DNA from: Gammaproteobacteria bacterium UBA7803
Lineage (GTDB): Bacteria > Pseudomonadota > Gammaproteobacteria > Pseudomonadales > Azotimanducaceae
Direction: 5' to 3'
Length of the DNA stretch: 33,814 bases
NCBI GenBank assembly: GCA_002480525.1
Contig: DLCH01000009.1
Coordinates: 291,866-325,679 of the forward strand
The notes beneath the pieces are model-generated. The model was not told the origin of the DNA, did not search any database, and saw nothing but the letters and a program-made list of their open reading frames with translations. Position numbers and translations under genes: made by a program. Position 1 is the first letter of the stretch, and each line of letters opens with the position of its first letter. This document shows, piece by piece, positions 24,982 to 33,611 of the stretch.

Positions 24982-25566
24982 ATGGTCAAAGCTCGCCGAT
25001 GCGACTGGTGCGGTGACGACCCGCTCTACGTCGACTACCACGACCGGGAATGGGGCGCGCCGGTCGGCGACGGGCGCGCGCTGTTCGAACGGCTGATGCT
25101 GGAGGGCATGCAGGCAGGGCTGTCCTGGTTCACGATCCTGAAGAAGCGGGACCACATGCGCGCCCGGTTCTTCGACTTCGACCCCGTCGCCCTCGCGGAG
25201 CGCGGCGAAGGGGCGCTGGAGGACTGGATGACGGACCCGGGAATCATCCGCCACCGCGGCAAGCTGGAGGCGCTGATCGGCAACGCGCGGGCGACCCTGG
25301 CGCTGCCCGAGCCGTTCGAGGAGATGATCTGGAGATTCGTAGACAGCGCGCCCAAGCAGAACCGTTGGCGCGGGCCGTCCCAGGTGCCGTCGACCACGGC
25401 CGAGTCCGAGGCCATGTCCCGCGCCCTGAAGCGGGCGGGTTTCCGGTTCGTGGGCCCGACCATCTGCTACGCGTTCATGCAGAGCGCCGGCCTGGTCAAC
25501 GATCACCTCACCCGCTGCCCCCGACACGTGGAGTGCGCCGAGCTGGCGCGGGGCTGGTCACTCTGA
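24982..25566 (+). CDS. tag: DNA-3-methyladenine glycosylase I
   Basis: Tag excises 3-methyladenine from alkylated DNA to start base-excision repair. The 194-residue product has RCDWCGDDPLYVDYHDREWG, EGMQAGLSWFTILKKR with the active-site Glu41, GIIRHRGKLEALIGNA, and KRAGFRFVGPTICYAFMQ. The structural zinc ligands Cys7, His20, His175 and Cys179 are all present, matching E. coli Tag. The next gene overlaps its 3' end. In Pseudomonas, glyQ and glyS separate gmhB from tag; here they are missing. Confidence 0.98.
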   Translation: MVKARRCDWCGDDPLYVDYHDREWGAPVGDGRALFERLMLEGMQAGLSWFTILKKRDHMRARFFDFDPVALAERGEGALEDWMTDPGIIRHRGKLEALIGNARATLALPEPFEEMIWRFVDSAPKQNRWRGPSQVPSTTAESEAMSRALKRAGFRFVGPTICYAFMQSAGLVNDHLTRCPRHVECAELARGWSL

Positions 25567-26444
25567 GGGCGGCTGCGCTCAGAGTCTGGCTGCGTCTGCT
25601 GAGCCTGCTGGGACTGTCCGCCCAGCGCCGCGTGGGCCGTCTTGTCGGGCGCGCCTTCGGATGCTTCGACAGCGACAGCCGGCGGGTCACCCGCATCAAC
25701 CTGCGCCTGTGCTTTCCCGAGCTCGACGGCGCCGCCCGGGAGCGCCTGGTCCGGGACAGCCTGGAGCACAGCGCCATGCTGGTGACCGAGCTGGGCACCA
25801 TCTACCACTGCCCGCCGGAACGCTGGCGGCGCTGGGCCGTCGGCGTGGAGGGGGAGGAGCTGCTGACCGGAGCCATGGCCGACGACCGCGGCGTGCTGCT
25901 GCTGGTGCCTCATCTCGGCAACTGGGAGTTCTTCACCCTGATGCTGGGCCAGCTCGGCGTCACCGCCCTCTACGATCCGCCCCGGCAGCCTGAACTCGAA
26001 GCGCTGATCGTCGAGTCCCGGGCGCGGGCCGGCGCCACCCTGCTGCCCATCGACGCGGCGGGCCTGCGCCGGTTCTACGGCGCGCTGGCCGACGGCGGCC
26101 TCGGCGCGCTGCTGCCCGATCAGGTGCCGCGCCGTCATGCGGGCGTGTATGCCGACTTCTTCGGCAGGCCGGCCCTCACCATGACCTTCTGGCACCGGGT
26201 CGCGCGGCGGACCGGCGCCCGGGTGCTGATGGGCGCCGCGCTGCGCCGGCCCGGGGGCTTCCTCGTCCGCATCGCCGACCCGGGGCCGGGTCTGGTCGAC
26301 CCCGATCCTGCCGTCGCCGCCCGGGCCATGAACGCCGTCATCGAGTCCTGGGTGCGCCGGGACCCGGCCCAGTACCAGTGGGAGTACCGGCGCTACCGCC
26401 GTCCCCCGCCCGGCACCCCGAACCCCTACGACCTCGCGGATTGA
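25533..26444 (+). CDS. lpxL: Lipid A biosynthesis acyltransferase (LpxL/HtrB family)
   Basis: Enzymes of this family transfer a secondary acyl chain from acyl-ACP to a lipid A precursor at the inner membrane. The protein has a hydrophobic N-terminal helix (RVWLRLLSLLGL), then INLRLCFPEL. The H-x4-E catalytic motif is HLGNWE (His127, Glu132). LLPDQVPRRHAGVYADFFGRPA and the C-terminal DPAQYQWEYRRYRRPP follow. GTG 25533 gives 303 residues and overlaps tag by 34 bases. CTG 25563 would overlap the tag stop as CTGA, and the next GTG (25632) would cut the N-terminal helix. Which acyl position it serves, and whether LpxL or LpxM is the better name, cannot be told from this sequence. Confidence 0.88.
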   Translation: MRRAGAGLVTLRAAALRVWLRLLSLLGLSAQRRVGRLVGRAFGCFDSDSRRVTRINLRLCFPELDGAARERLVRDSLEHSAMLVTELGTIYHCPPERWRRWAVGVEGEELLTGAMADDRGVLLLVPHLGNWEFFTLMLGQLGVTALYDPPRQPELEALIVESRARAGATLLPIDAAGLRRFYGALADGGLGALLPDQVPRRHAGVYADFFGRPALTMTFWHRVARRTGARVLMGAALRRPGGFLVRIADPGPGLVDPDPAVAARAMNAVIESWVRRDPAQYQWEYRRYRRPPPGTPNPYDLAD

Positions 26445-26488
26445 CCTCCCGTCCCGGCGCTGGACGCAGCCCCGCCCAACGCCCCGCT

Positions 26489-26558
26489 AGCGCCGCCAGA
26501 GCGCCCGCGGCCAGCGGCGCATCAGCGCCGCCAAAGCGCCCGCGGCGAGCGGCGCATC
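26489..26558. repeat. Two tandem 35-bp units abutting the trkH stop codon
   Basis: Units at 26489-26523 and 26524-26558 agree at 33 of 35 bases. The first 12 bases of the unit recur at 26559-26570 inside the end of trkH, so each unit begins with a copy of the last trkH codons. The array fills most of the 112-base gap between the convergent lpxL-like gene and trkH. The remainder of that gap shows no gene and no U-rich terminator. Confidence 0.9.
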
Positions 26559-28002
26559 AGCGCCGCCAGAATGCCGGCGTCAGCAGCACCAGCAGCGTGA
26601 AGATCTCCAGCCGCCCGAGCATCATCGCCACGATCAGCAGCCATTTCGCCTGGGCCGGCAGAGAGGCGTAGTTGAGGGCGACGTCGCCGAGTCCCGGGCC
26701 GAGGTTGTTGAGGCATGCCGCCACCGCGGAGAACGCCGTGGTGAAGTCCAGCGGCGCGATCACCATGATCAGCGAGACCATGGTCAGGAACACGATGACG
26801 TAGACGGAGAAGAACCCCCAGACCGCGTCCACCACCCGGTCCGGCACCCGCTGCAGCCCGAGCTTGATGGTGAACACGCCGTTGGGATGAATCAGCCGCC
26901 GGATCTCCCGCATCCCCTGCAGATAGATCAGCAGCACCCGCACCACCTTGATGCCGCCGGCGGTCGAGCCTGCGCATCCTCCGGCGAAGGCCGCGAACAG
27001 CAGCAGCACCGGCGCCGCCGACGGCCACAGGCTGAAGTCGCTGGTGGTGAAGCCCGTGGTGGTCGCCACGGAGACGGCCTGGAAAATGCCGTCCCGGATC
27101 GGTGAATCGGACGCACCGGGGTGCTCGATCAGGATGAAGCACACCACCACCGCCACCACGGCGAGTATCGTCAGGTACAGCCGCACCTCCCGGTCGGCCC
27201 AGTACAGCTTCGGTTCCCGGCGGTTCCAGGCGAGAAAATGCAGGGCGAAATTGATGCCCGCGAGCACCATGAACACGATGGCCACAGTCTCGATGGCCGG
27301 GCTCTGGAAATGGCCGATGCTGGCGTCGTGGGTGGAGAACCCGCCGATGGCGACCGTGGAGAAACTGTGGCAGATCGCGTCGAACAGGGACATGCCCGCC
27401 GCCCAGTAGGCGCCGGCGCAGAGGATCGTGAAGCCGAGGTAGAGATACCACAGCGCCTTCGCCGTCTCGGTGATCCGCGGCGTGAGCTTGTTGTCCTTCA
27501 CCGGCCCCGGGGATTCCGCCCGGTAGAGCTGCATGCCGCCGATGCCGAGCATCGGCAGCACGGCCACGGCCAGTACGATGATGCCCATGCCGCCGAGCCA
27601 CTGCAGGAGCTGGCGGTAGAACAGAATCGAGCGGGGCAGCTCGTCCAGGCCGCTCAGCACCGTCGCGCCCGTGGTGGTCAGTCCTGACAAGGATTCGAAC
27701 GCAGCGTCGGTGAAGCTGGCGTGCACGCCGTCCGCCAGGTACAGGGGTATGGCGCCGAACAGCCCGAGGCCGGAATAGAACAGCACCGTGATGAAGAAGC
27801 CGTCGCCGCTGCGCAGCTCGCGTTTGTCGCGGCTGCCGAGAAACAGCACCAGCCCCGACAGCATGGTGATGGCGAACGCGGCGCCGAACGTGTGGATGGT
27901 GTCCTCGCCGTAGATCAGCGCGACGATCACCGGCAGGAACAGCGCCAGGCTGAACAGGCTCAGCAGAATGCCGGTGATGCGCAGGATGACGGCGAAATGC
28001 AT
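26557..28002 (-). CDS. trkH: Trk potassium uptake system, membrane subunit TrkH
   Basis: TrkH is the K+-conducting membrane protein that works with the cytoplasmic nucleotide-binding subunit TrkA. The 481-residue product has the four-repeat pore architecture, with filter-region sequences LTTTGATVL, HSFSTVAIGGFSTHD, VATTTGFTTSDF and NNLGPGLGD. It also has QWLGGMGIIVLAVAVLPMLG. It ends LLTPAFWRR, the normal TrkH C-terminus, directly before two tandem 35-bp repeats. ATG 28002 is 7 bases after the trkA stop, so the two subunits are co-transcribed. Confidence 0.98.
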   Translation of the reverse strand: MHFAVILRITGILLSLFSLALFLPVIVALIYGEDTIHTFGAAFAITMLSGLVLFLGSRDKRELRSGDGFFITVLFYSGLGLFGAIPLYLADGVHASFTDAAFESLSGLTTTGATVLSGLDELPRSILFYRQLLQWLGGMGIIVLAVAVLPMLGIGGMQLYRAESPGPVKDNKLTPRITETAKALWYLYLGFTILCAGAYWAAGMSLFDAICHSFSTVAIGGFSTHDASIGHFQSPAIETVAIVFMVLAGINFALHFLAWNRREPKLYWADREVRLYLTILAVVAVVVCFILIEHPGASDSPIRDGIFQAVSVATTTGFTTSDFSLWPSAAPVLLLFAAFAGGCAGSTAGGIKVVRVLLIYLQGMREIRRLIHPNGVFTIKLGLQRVPDRVVDAVWGFFSVYVIVFLTMVSLIMVIAPLDFTTAFSAVAACLNNLGPGLGDVALNYASLPAQAKWLLIVAMMLGRLEIFTLLVLLTPAFWRR

Positions 28003-28009
28003 CGTCGCC

Positions 28010-29383
28010 TCAGAAGAACGTGATGCCGACCTGGAACAGCCGCTCCACGGCAGCCACCTGCCGTTTGTCCACGACGAACAGGATCACGTGGTCGCCGGGC
28101 TCCACCACCACGTCGTCGTGGGCGATCAGCACCTGATCCCCGCGGGCGATGGCGCCGATGGTCACACCGGTCGGCAGGTCGATGTCGCGGATGGCCCGGC
28201 CCACCACCCGTGAGCTGCGCGCGTCGCCGTGGGCGATGGCTTCCATCGCCTCGGCGGCGCCGCGCCGCAGGCTGTGGACCCGGGCGACGTCGGCGCGTCG
28301 CACGTAGGTGAGCAGCGAGCTGGTGGTCGCCTGCTGGGGCGAAATGGCGATCTCGATGTCGCCCCCCTGCACCAGGTCGACATAGGCGGGCTTGCCGATC
28401 AGCGTAACGACCTGGCGCACGCCCAGGCGCTTCGCCAGCAGCGACGACATGATGTTGACCTCGTCGTCGTTGGTGACGGCGCAGAACACGTCGCACTGCT
28501 CGATGTTCTCCTCGAGCAGCCGTTCCCGGTCGGTGGCGTCCATGTTCAGCACCACGCTCTGGTGCAGGGTTTCCGCCAGGCTGTCGCAGCGGGCCTTGCT
28601 GAATTCGATGACCTTGACCGAAAAGTAGGGCTCGATGGCGCGGGCCAGCCGCAGTCCGATGTTGCCGCCGCCGGCGATCATCACCCGCTTGAACGGCCGC
28701 TCCACCCGGCGCAGCTCTGCCATTACCGCGTTGATGTGCTCGCGGGCGGCGATGAAGAACACCTCGTCGTCCGCCTCGATGACGGTGTTGCCCTGGGGCA
28801 GGATCGCCCGGTCGCGGCGGTAGATGGCCGCCACCCGGGTGTCGACGTTGGGCATGTGCTGGCGCAGGAAGCGCAGCTCCTGGCCGACCAGCGGACCGCC
28901 GTAGTACGCCTTCACGGCGACGAGCTGGATGCGCCCGTCGGCGAAGTCCAGGACCTGCAGGGCGCCGGGGTGCTCGAGCATCTGGCGGATGTTGTCGGTG
29001 ACGACCTGCTCCGGGTTGATCAGCACGTCGATGGGCATGTGCTCGCCGCTGAAGAACCCCTCCCGGTCCAAGTAGGAGGACGAGCGGATCCGCGCGATCT
29101 TGGTGGGCGTGCGGAACAGCGAATAGCACACCTGACAGGCCACCATGTTGACCTCGTCGCTGGAGGTCACGGCGATCAGCATGTCGGCGTCGTCCGCGCC
29201 CGCCCGGCGCAGCACGTCCGGGTGGGAGGCCCAGCCGTGCACGGTCTGGATGTCGAGCTTGTTGCGCAGCTCCTCGAGCACCGTCGGGTCGGCATCCACC
29301 AGGGTGATGTCGAAACCCTCGCTGGCCAGGTTGTCGGCCAGGGTGCCGCCCACCTGGCCTGCGCCGAGAATCAGGATCTTCAT
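28010..29383 (-). CDS. trkA: Trk potassium uptake regulator TrkA
   Basis: TrkA is the peripheral NAD(H)/ATP-binding regulator of the TrkH channel. The 457-residue product has two tandem RCK units. The first begins MKILILGAGQVGGTLADNL (GxGxxG at 7-12) with ITLVDADP. The second begins RVMIAGGGNIGLRLARAI at about residue 230. Each is followed by a TrkA-C domain, the last ending DHVILFVVDKRQVAAVERLF. The start ATG overlaps the rsmB stop as ATGA. Confidence 0.98.
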   Translation of the reverse strand: MKILILGAGQVGGTLADNLASEGFDITLVDADPTVLEELRNKLDIQTVHGWASHPDVLRRAGADDADMLIAVTSSDEVNMVACQVCYSLFRTPTKIARIRSSSYLDREGFFSGEHMPIDVLINPEQVVTDNIRQMLEHPGALQVLDFADGRIQLVAVKAYYGGPLVGQELRFLRQHMPNVDTRVAAIYRRDRAILPQGNTVIEADDEVFFIAAREHINAVMAELRRVERPFKRVMIAGGGNIGLRLARAIEPYFSVKVIEFSKARCDSLAETLHQSVVLNMDATDRERLLEENIEQCDVFCAVTNDDEVNIMSSLLAKRLGVRQVVTLIGKPAYVDLVQGGDIEIAISPQQATTSSLLTYVRRADVARVHSLRRGAAEAMEAIAHGDARSSRVVGRAIRDIDLPTGVTIGAIARGDQVLIAHDDVVVEPGDHVILFVVDKRQVAAVERLFQVGITFF

Positions 29384-30708
29384 GTCGGATCTCCGGCGGG
29401 CGGCGCCTTGCGCAGCCGGGCGAAATAGAAACCGTCGGTGTCCGGGTCCGTGGGCAGAAGCTGCCAGCCGTGGCGGGTGGGTCGGCCGGTGGTCAGCGGC
29501 CGGCCGGCCTCACGCGCGTCCGGGTGCTGCGCCAGGAACTGGGCGACGACGTCATCGTTTTCCACGGTCAGGATCGAGCAGGTGCAGTAGAGCAGGGTAC
29601 CGCCGGGCTCGACCACGCGCCACAGGTTCGCCATCAGGCGCCTCTGCAGATCCGTCAGGCCGGTCAGGTCGGCCGCCTCCCGCAGCACCTTGATGTCGGG
29701 GTGGCGGCGCAGGGTACCCGTTCCCGAGCAGGGTGCGTCCACCAGCACGTAGTCGAATCCGGTTCCGTCCCACCAGTCCAGTGTAGCCGCGTCCGCCAGC
29801 CGGGCGTCGACGCCGGTGTGGCCGAGGCGCACCGCTTCGGCCTGCATCGCCGCCAGCCGGTCGGCGCTCGACTCCAGCGCCGTGGCGCGCAGCCCGGGCT
29901 GACGCTCGAGCAGTTGGAACAGCTTGCCGCCGGGAGCGGCGCAGGCGTCCAGCACCCGGCCGGCCGCGCTGCCCGGCTCGCCGGCCAGGAGCGGTGCGGC
30001 GAGCTGGGCGCCGGCGTCCTGAACCGACACCAGGCCGTCCTCGAAGCCCGGCAGCCGGTCCACCGGCACCGGCGTCTCCAGAATCCGGGATTCCGGCCCG
30101 TGGCCCAGGCGCGGTCCGTCGCCGGTGTCGGCGGCCTCGGGGCGGCCGGGTTTCCGGGCCGTGAGCCCGGCGGCGGCGAGCTGCGCGTCGTAGTCCTCGG
30201 CCGTGGTGCGCAGCAGGTTCACGCGCAGGCACATCGGCGCGCGGGTGTTGTCCGCCGCCATGATGTCCGCCGCGGCGGCGCCGTAGTCCCCGGTCAGCGC
30301 CGCCTCGAGCCAGCGCGGGTGCTCGCAGTGGGGTTCGGCCGGCTCCCGGGACAGCCGCCGCATCACGGCGTTCACCAGGCCCCGGGCCCAGTTCTTGCCG
30401 AGAATCCGCACCGCGGCCACCGTTTCGAAGATGGCGGCATGGTCCGGCACCCGCATGTGGCGGAGCTGGTAGGCGCCCACGATCATCAGGCAGTAGACGT
30501 CCTGGTCCTTCTGCCGAAGCGGCTCCCGCAGGGACCCGTCGACGGCGGCGCGCAGTGAATAGAAGTGGCGCAGGCTGCCGAGCACCATTTCCTGAACCAG
30601 CGGAGACGGCGCCCGCTCGGCGAAGGCCTGGTCGGTGGTGCGCCGGTTGACCACCACCTGACGCAGCAGGCGGGCCGCGGAGGCGCGTTCCCGGGCAGGC
30701 TCGCTCAC
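29380..30708 (-). CDS. rsmB: 16S rRNA (cytosine967-C5)-methyltransferase
   Basis: RsmB methylates C967 of 16S rRNA. The 442-residue product has an N-terminal NusB-like helical domain (about 1-140, with LGSLRHFYSLRAAVD and LGKNWARGLVNAVMRRLSRE). The methyltransferase domain has VLDACAAPGGKLFQLLE for SAM, the DAPCSGTGTLRRHPDIK motif with Cys327, and the catalytic YCTCSIL with Cys377. A Gly/Pro-rich insert at about 188-207 is not typical. It overlaps fmt and trkA by 4 bases each. Confidence 0.97.
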   Translation of the reverse strand: MSEPARERASAARLLRQVVVNRRTTDQAFAERAPSPLVQEMVLGSLRHFYSLRAAVDGSLREPLRQKDQDVYCLMIVGAYQLRHMRVPDHAAIFETVAAVRILGKNWARGLVNAVMRRLSREPAEPHCEHPRWLEAALTGDYGAAAADIMAADNTRAPMCLRVNLLRTTAEDYDAQLAAAGLTARKPGRPEAADTGDGPRLGHGPESRILETPVPVDRLPGFEDGLVSVQDAGAQLAAPLLAGEPGSAAGRVLDACAAPGGKLFQLLERQPGLRATALESSADRLAAMQAEAVRLGHTGVDARLADAATLDWWDGTGFDYVLVDAPCSGTGTLRRHPDIKVLREAADLTGLTDLQRRLMANLWRVVEPGGTLLYCTCSILTVENDDVVAQFLAQHPDAREAGRPLTTGRPTRHGWQLLPTDPDTDGFYFARLRKAPPAGDPT

Positions 30709-31709
30709 CTGGCCGGCTCCGGGCTGAGCTGCGTGCCCGGCCGGAACAGCGCCGCATAGCCGTTGGCGGCATCCGCCGCGCTCAGGGGACGGCCCTTGCC
30801 GACGCTCAGGCGAACGGTGTTCAGGACCAGCACGCCGTCGCCACAGGCGACGCGAATGCCCCGCCTGTCCGCGCTGACGATCGTTCCGGGCGTGGCGGAT
30901 TCGGCTTCCGCCGGCCGGTCCTCGGCGCTGGCGGCGAGCACGTTGACCCGCACGTCACCGCTGTAGGCGAAGGCGCCCTGCCGGCCGGCGAAGGCGCGCA
31001 CGCGGCGCACCTCGGCCGCCGCGGAGGCGCTGAAGTCCAGAGCGGCCTCCTCCCGCGTCAGCTTCTCGGCATAGGTCAGCCCCGCTTCGGCCTGGGGTGT
31101 CGGCGCCGCGGCTTCGGGCAACGCCGCCAGGCAGTCGAGTAGCGCCGCGCCGCCGAGTTCGGCCAGGCGGGCCTCCAGGGCCGGCGCATCCTCGTCCGGC
31201 CCGACCGCCGTGCGCCGGGTCAGGTAGACGGGTCCGCTGTCCAGGCCGCGCGTCATGCGCATGATGCACACCCCGGCCTCCCGGTCGCCGGCGAGGATGG
31301 TCCGCTCCACCGGTGCCGCGCCGCGCCAGCGCGGCAGCAGCGAGGGGTGCACGTTGATGCAGCCGAGGCGCGGCACGTCGAGGATCGACTGGGGCAGGAT
31401 CAGGCCGTAGGCGGCCACCACCAGCACGTCGAGGCGCCACTCCGCCAGGGACGCGGCAGCCTCCTCGCCGCGCAGGCTGGCGGGCTGGCGTACCGGAATG
31501 CCCTGGGCCGTGGCCAGCCGCTTGACCGGCGACGGCTGGCGTTTTCGGCCTCGTCCGAACGGTCGATCGGGCTGCGTGTAGACCACCACCGGCGCCGCGT
31601 CGCCGGCGATCAGCGCATCGAGAATCCGGGCGGCGAACTCCGGTGTGCCGGCGAAGCCGATGCGCAGCCCGCCGCCCGAATCCCCGCCGTTGCCCGTCCC
31701 GGTAGCCAC
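30705..31709 (-). CDS. fmt: Methionyl-tRNA formyltransferase
   Basis: Fmt formylates initiator Met-tRNA using 10-formyl-tetrahydrofolate. The 334-residue product has RIGFAGTPEFAARIL, VYTQPDRPFGRGRK, and the catalytic triad positions Asn119, His121 (NVHPSLLPRWRGAAPVERTI) and Asp157 (GLDSGP). The C-terminal OB-like domain has TYAEKLTREEA. About 13 extra residues (Gly-rich) precede the conserved region compared with E. coli, and ATG 31709 is the assumed start. It lies 9 bases downstream of def, the usual def-fmt pair, and overlaps rsmB as ATGA. Confidence 0.98.
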   Translation of the reverse strand: MATGTGNGGDSGGGLRIGFAGTPEFAARILDALIAGDAAPVVVYTQPDRPFGRGRKRQPSPVKRLATAQGIPVRQPASLRGEEAAASLAEWRLDVLVVAAYGLILPQSILDVPRLGCINVHPSLLPRWRGAAPVERTILAGDREAGVCIMRMTRGLDSGPVYLTRRTAVGPDEDAPALEARLAELGGAALLDCLAALPEAAAPTPQAEAGLTYAEKLTREEAALDFSASAAAEVRRVRAFAGRQGAFAYSGDVRVNVLAASAEDRPAEAESATPGTIVSADRRGIRVACGDGVLVLNTVRLSVGKGRPLSAADAANGYAALFRPGTQLSPEPAR

Positions 31710-31718
31710 GGCAGCCGG

Positions 31719-32222
31719 TCAGGCCCGGATCCGGTGCTGTTTCTCCAGTTTCTTGCGGATGCGGTTGCGCTTGAGGTTGGACAGGTAGTCGACGAACAGC
31801 TTGCCGTCGAGATGGTCGCACTCGTGCTGGATGCACACGGCCAGCAGGCCTTCGGCTTCGAGCTCGAAGGGCTGTCCGTCGCGTCCGAGGGCGTTCACCC
31901 GGATCTTCTCCGCGCGGATCACGGGCTCGTAGAAGCCCGGCACGGACAGGCAGCCTTCCTCGGTCTCCACCTCGCCGCTGATCAGCGTCAGCTCGGGATT
32001 GATGAAAGCGTGCGGGTCATCGCGGTTTTCCGATACGTCGACGACGATGATGCGCTGATGCACGTCCACCTGACTGGCGGCGAGGCCGATGCCCGGAGCG
32101 TCGTACATGGTTTCCAGCATGTCGTCGATCAGCCGGCGCACGTCGTCGTCGACGCGGGCGACCGGCCTGGCCTTGGTGCGCAGGCGCGGGTCGGGGTATT
32201 CCAGGATGTTGAGAATGCTCAT
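31719..32222 (-). CDS. def: Peptide deformylase
   Basis: Def removes the N-formyl group from nascent proteins. The 167-residue product contains all three family motifs: GIGLAASQ at 44-51, EGCLSVPG with metal ligand Cys91, and QHECDHLDG with His133, catalytic Glu134 and His137. The length is typical. It is the first gene of the def-fmt-rsmB-trkA-trkH run, and a TATAAT hexamer lies about 80 bases upstream. Confidence 0.99.
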   Translation of the reverse strand: MSILNILEYPDPRLRTKARPVARVDDDVRRLIDDMLETMYDAPGIGLAASQVDVHQRIIVVDVSENRDDPHAFINPELTLISGEVETEEGCLSVPGFYEPVIRAEKIRVNALGRDGQPFELEAEGLLAVCIQHECDHLDGKLFVDYLSNLKRNRIRKKLEKQHRIRA

Positions 32223-32299
32223 CGTGCTCGTTCTGACCGGTCCGAGGCGGGGTTGGTTCGCCTAGTATTGGTCTAATTCAGGCTGCTAAGATTGTGAAG

Positions 32300-32305
32300 A
32301 TTATA
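32300..32305 (-). promoter_or_regulatory. Probable -10 element (TATAAT) for the def operon
   Basis: A perfect TATAAT on the minus strand lies in the 214-base divergent gap between def and the LysM gene. It leaves a leader of roughly 70 bases. The -35 region at 17-base spacing reads GGGTCT and is poor. The surroundings (about 32260-32310) are the most AT-rich part of the gap. No clear promoter was found for the plus-strand gene. Confidence 0.5.
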
Positions 32306-32436
32306 ACTTTTCCCGTCGGCAAAGACCCGTATTCTCACGGTCTGACTGACGCTTTCGCGCAGCAGTGGGACGATCCGGCCCCGGGCATCTATGCTTTCTG
32401 TAGATGCGCTTCGGGGCGAGCAAGGGAATTGTAAGG

Positions 32437-33516
32437 ATGAGCAACATGCGTAGCGGGCGCCACCTACTGCTGGTTCTGCTGTTGGGTTCGTGCCTCGCCA
32501 CGGCCGCCACCCGGGACAGCGGCGATCTCTCCCAGTACCTGCGGGACGACCATCCCGACGTCTACACGGTGGTCAAAGGCGACACCCTGTGGGACATCAG
32601 CGGGCGTTTTCTGGAGCGGCCCTGGCTGTGGCCGGAAGTCTGGCGCATCAATCCGCAGATCGAGAATCCGCATCTGATCTACCCCGGCGACCGGATTCAT
32701 CTGGTCTGGGTCGACGGCCAGCCCCAGCTTCGGCTCGAGCGCGGCGACGCGGGCCGCACCGTGCGCATGACGCCGTCGGATACGGAGTCGCTGCATCCCC
32801 AGGTTCGGGCGACGCCGCTGGAGTCCGCCATTCCGGCCATCCGCCTCGACGCCATTCAGGGCTTCCTGGTGCAGAACCGGGTGGTCGAGCCCGGTGTGCT
32901 TGAGGCCGCGCCCTACGTCGTCCAGGGTGAGAGCGAGCGCATCGTGGTGGGCGCCGGCGATCGCGTCTACGTGCGCGGCGACCTGCCGGACAGCGAGAGT
33001 TTCAGCATCGTCCGCAAGGGGCCGCTGTACGTCGACCCGGAAACGAACGAGGTGCTCGGCCGGGAAGCCACCTACATCGGCCTCGGCCAGGCCGTCGCCC
33101 AGGATGGCCAGATCGCCACCCTGCGGGTGGACAGCTCCCGGGAGGAGATCCAGATCGGCGATCGCATCCTGCCCACCGAGGAACGCCGGCTGCAGTCCAC
33201 CTTCTATCCGAGCGCGCCGGCGGACCAGGTCGACGGCGAGATCATCAGCGTGTTCGGCGGCGTCACCCAGGTCGGCCAGTTCGACGTGGTGGTCCTGAAC
33301 CGCGGTGAGCGCGAGGGTCTCGAACCCGGCCACGTGCTCGCCATCTACAAGCGCGGCGCCCTGGCCCGGGACCGCATCGCCAACGAGGTGATCCGCCTGC
33401 CCAGCGAGCGGGCCGGTCTGCTCATGGTGTTCCGGACCTTCGAGAAGCTGTCCTACGGCCTGGTGCTCGAAACCGAGCGAGCCCTCGCCGTCGAGGACGA
33501 AGTCCGAAATCCCTGA
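32437..33516 (+). CDS. tsaP: LysM-domain peptidoglycan-binding protein, TsaP-like
   Basis: The protein has a signal peptide (MSNMRSGRHLLLVLLLGSC; LGSC could be a weak lipobox at Cys19, or cleavage may follow ATAA). A single LysM domain spans about 42-91 (YTVVKGDTLWDISGRFL, WRINPQIENPHLIYPGDRI). A beta-rich C-terminal region of unknown fold follows. In Pseudomonas the gene between def and dprA is tsaP, whose product anchors the type IV pilus secretin to peptidoglycan. Name and role are inferred from domain content and synteny; no pilus genes are in the window. ATG 32437 has AAGGGA 9 bases upstream; ATG 32446 is an alternative. Confidence 0.8.
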   Translation: MSNMRSGRHLLLVLLLGSCLATAATRDSGDLSQYLRDDHPDVYTVVKGDTLWDISGRFLERPWLWPEVWRINPQIENPHLIYPGDRIHLVWVDGQPQLRLERGDAGRTVRMTPSDTESLHPQVRATPLESAIPAIRLDAIQGFLVQNRVVEPGVLEAAPYVVQGESERIVVGAGDRVYVRGDLPDSESFSIVRKGPLYVDPETNEVLGREATYIGLGQAVAQDGQIATLRVDSSREEIQIGDRILPTEERRLQSTFYPSAPADQVDGEIISVFGGVTQVGQFDVVVLNRGEREGLEPGHVLAIYKRGALARDRIANEVIRLPSERAGLLMVFRTFEKLSYGLVLETERALAVEDEVRNP

Positions 33517-33524
33517 CGGAGCAT

Positions 33525-33548
33525 GGCCGCCGGCTGACGCCGGCGGCC
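33525..33548. other. Strong hairpin downstream of the LysM gene
   Basis: ggccgccggc (33525-33534) and gccggcggcc (33539-33548) form a perfect 10-bp stem with a tgac loop, 9 bases after the tsaP-like stop. No T-run follows, so it is not a classical terminator. It may mark the transcript end or protect the 3' end. Confidence 0.5.
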
Positions 33549-33611
33549 GCCCCCGGCGCTGACCGGCGTCCGCGCCGCCGTTCTACCCTGCCGCATTTCC
33601 CGGGCAGGCCT

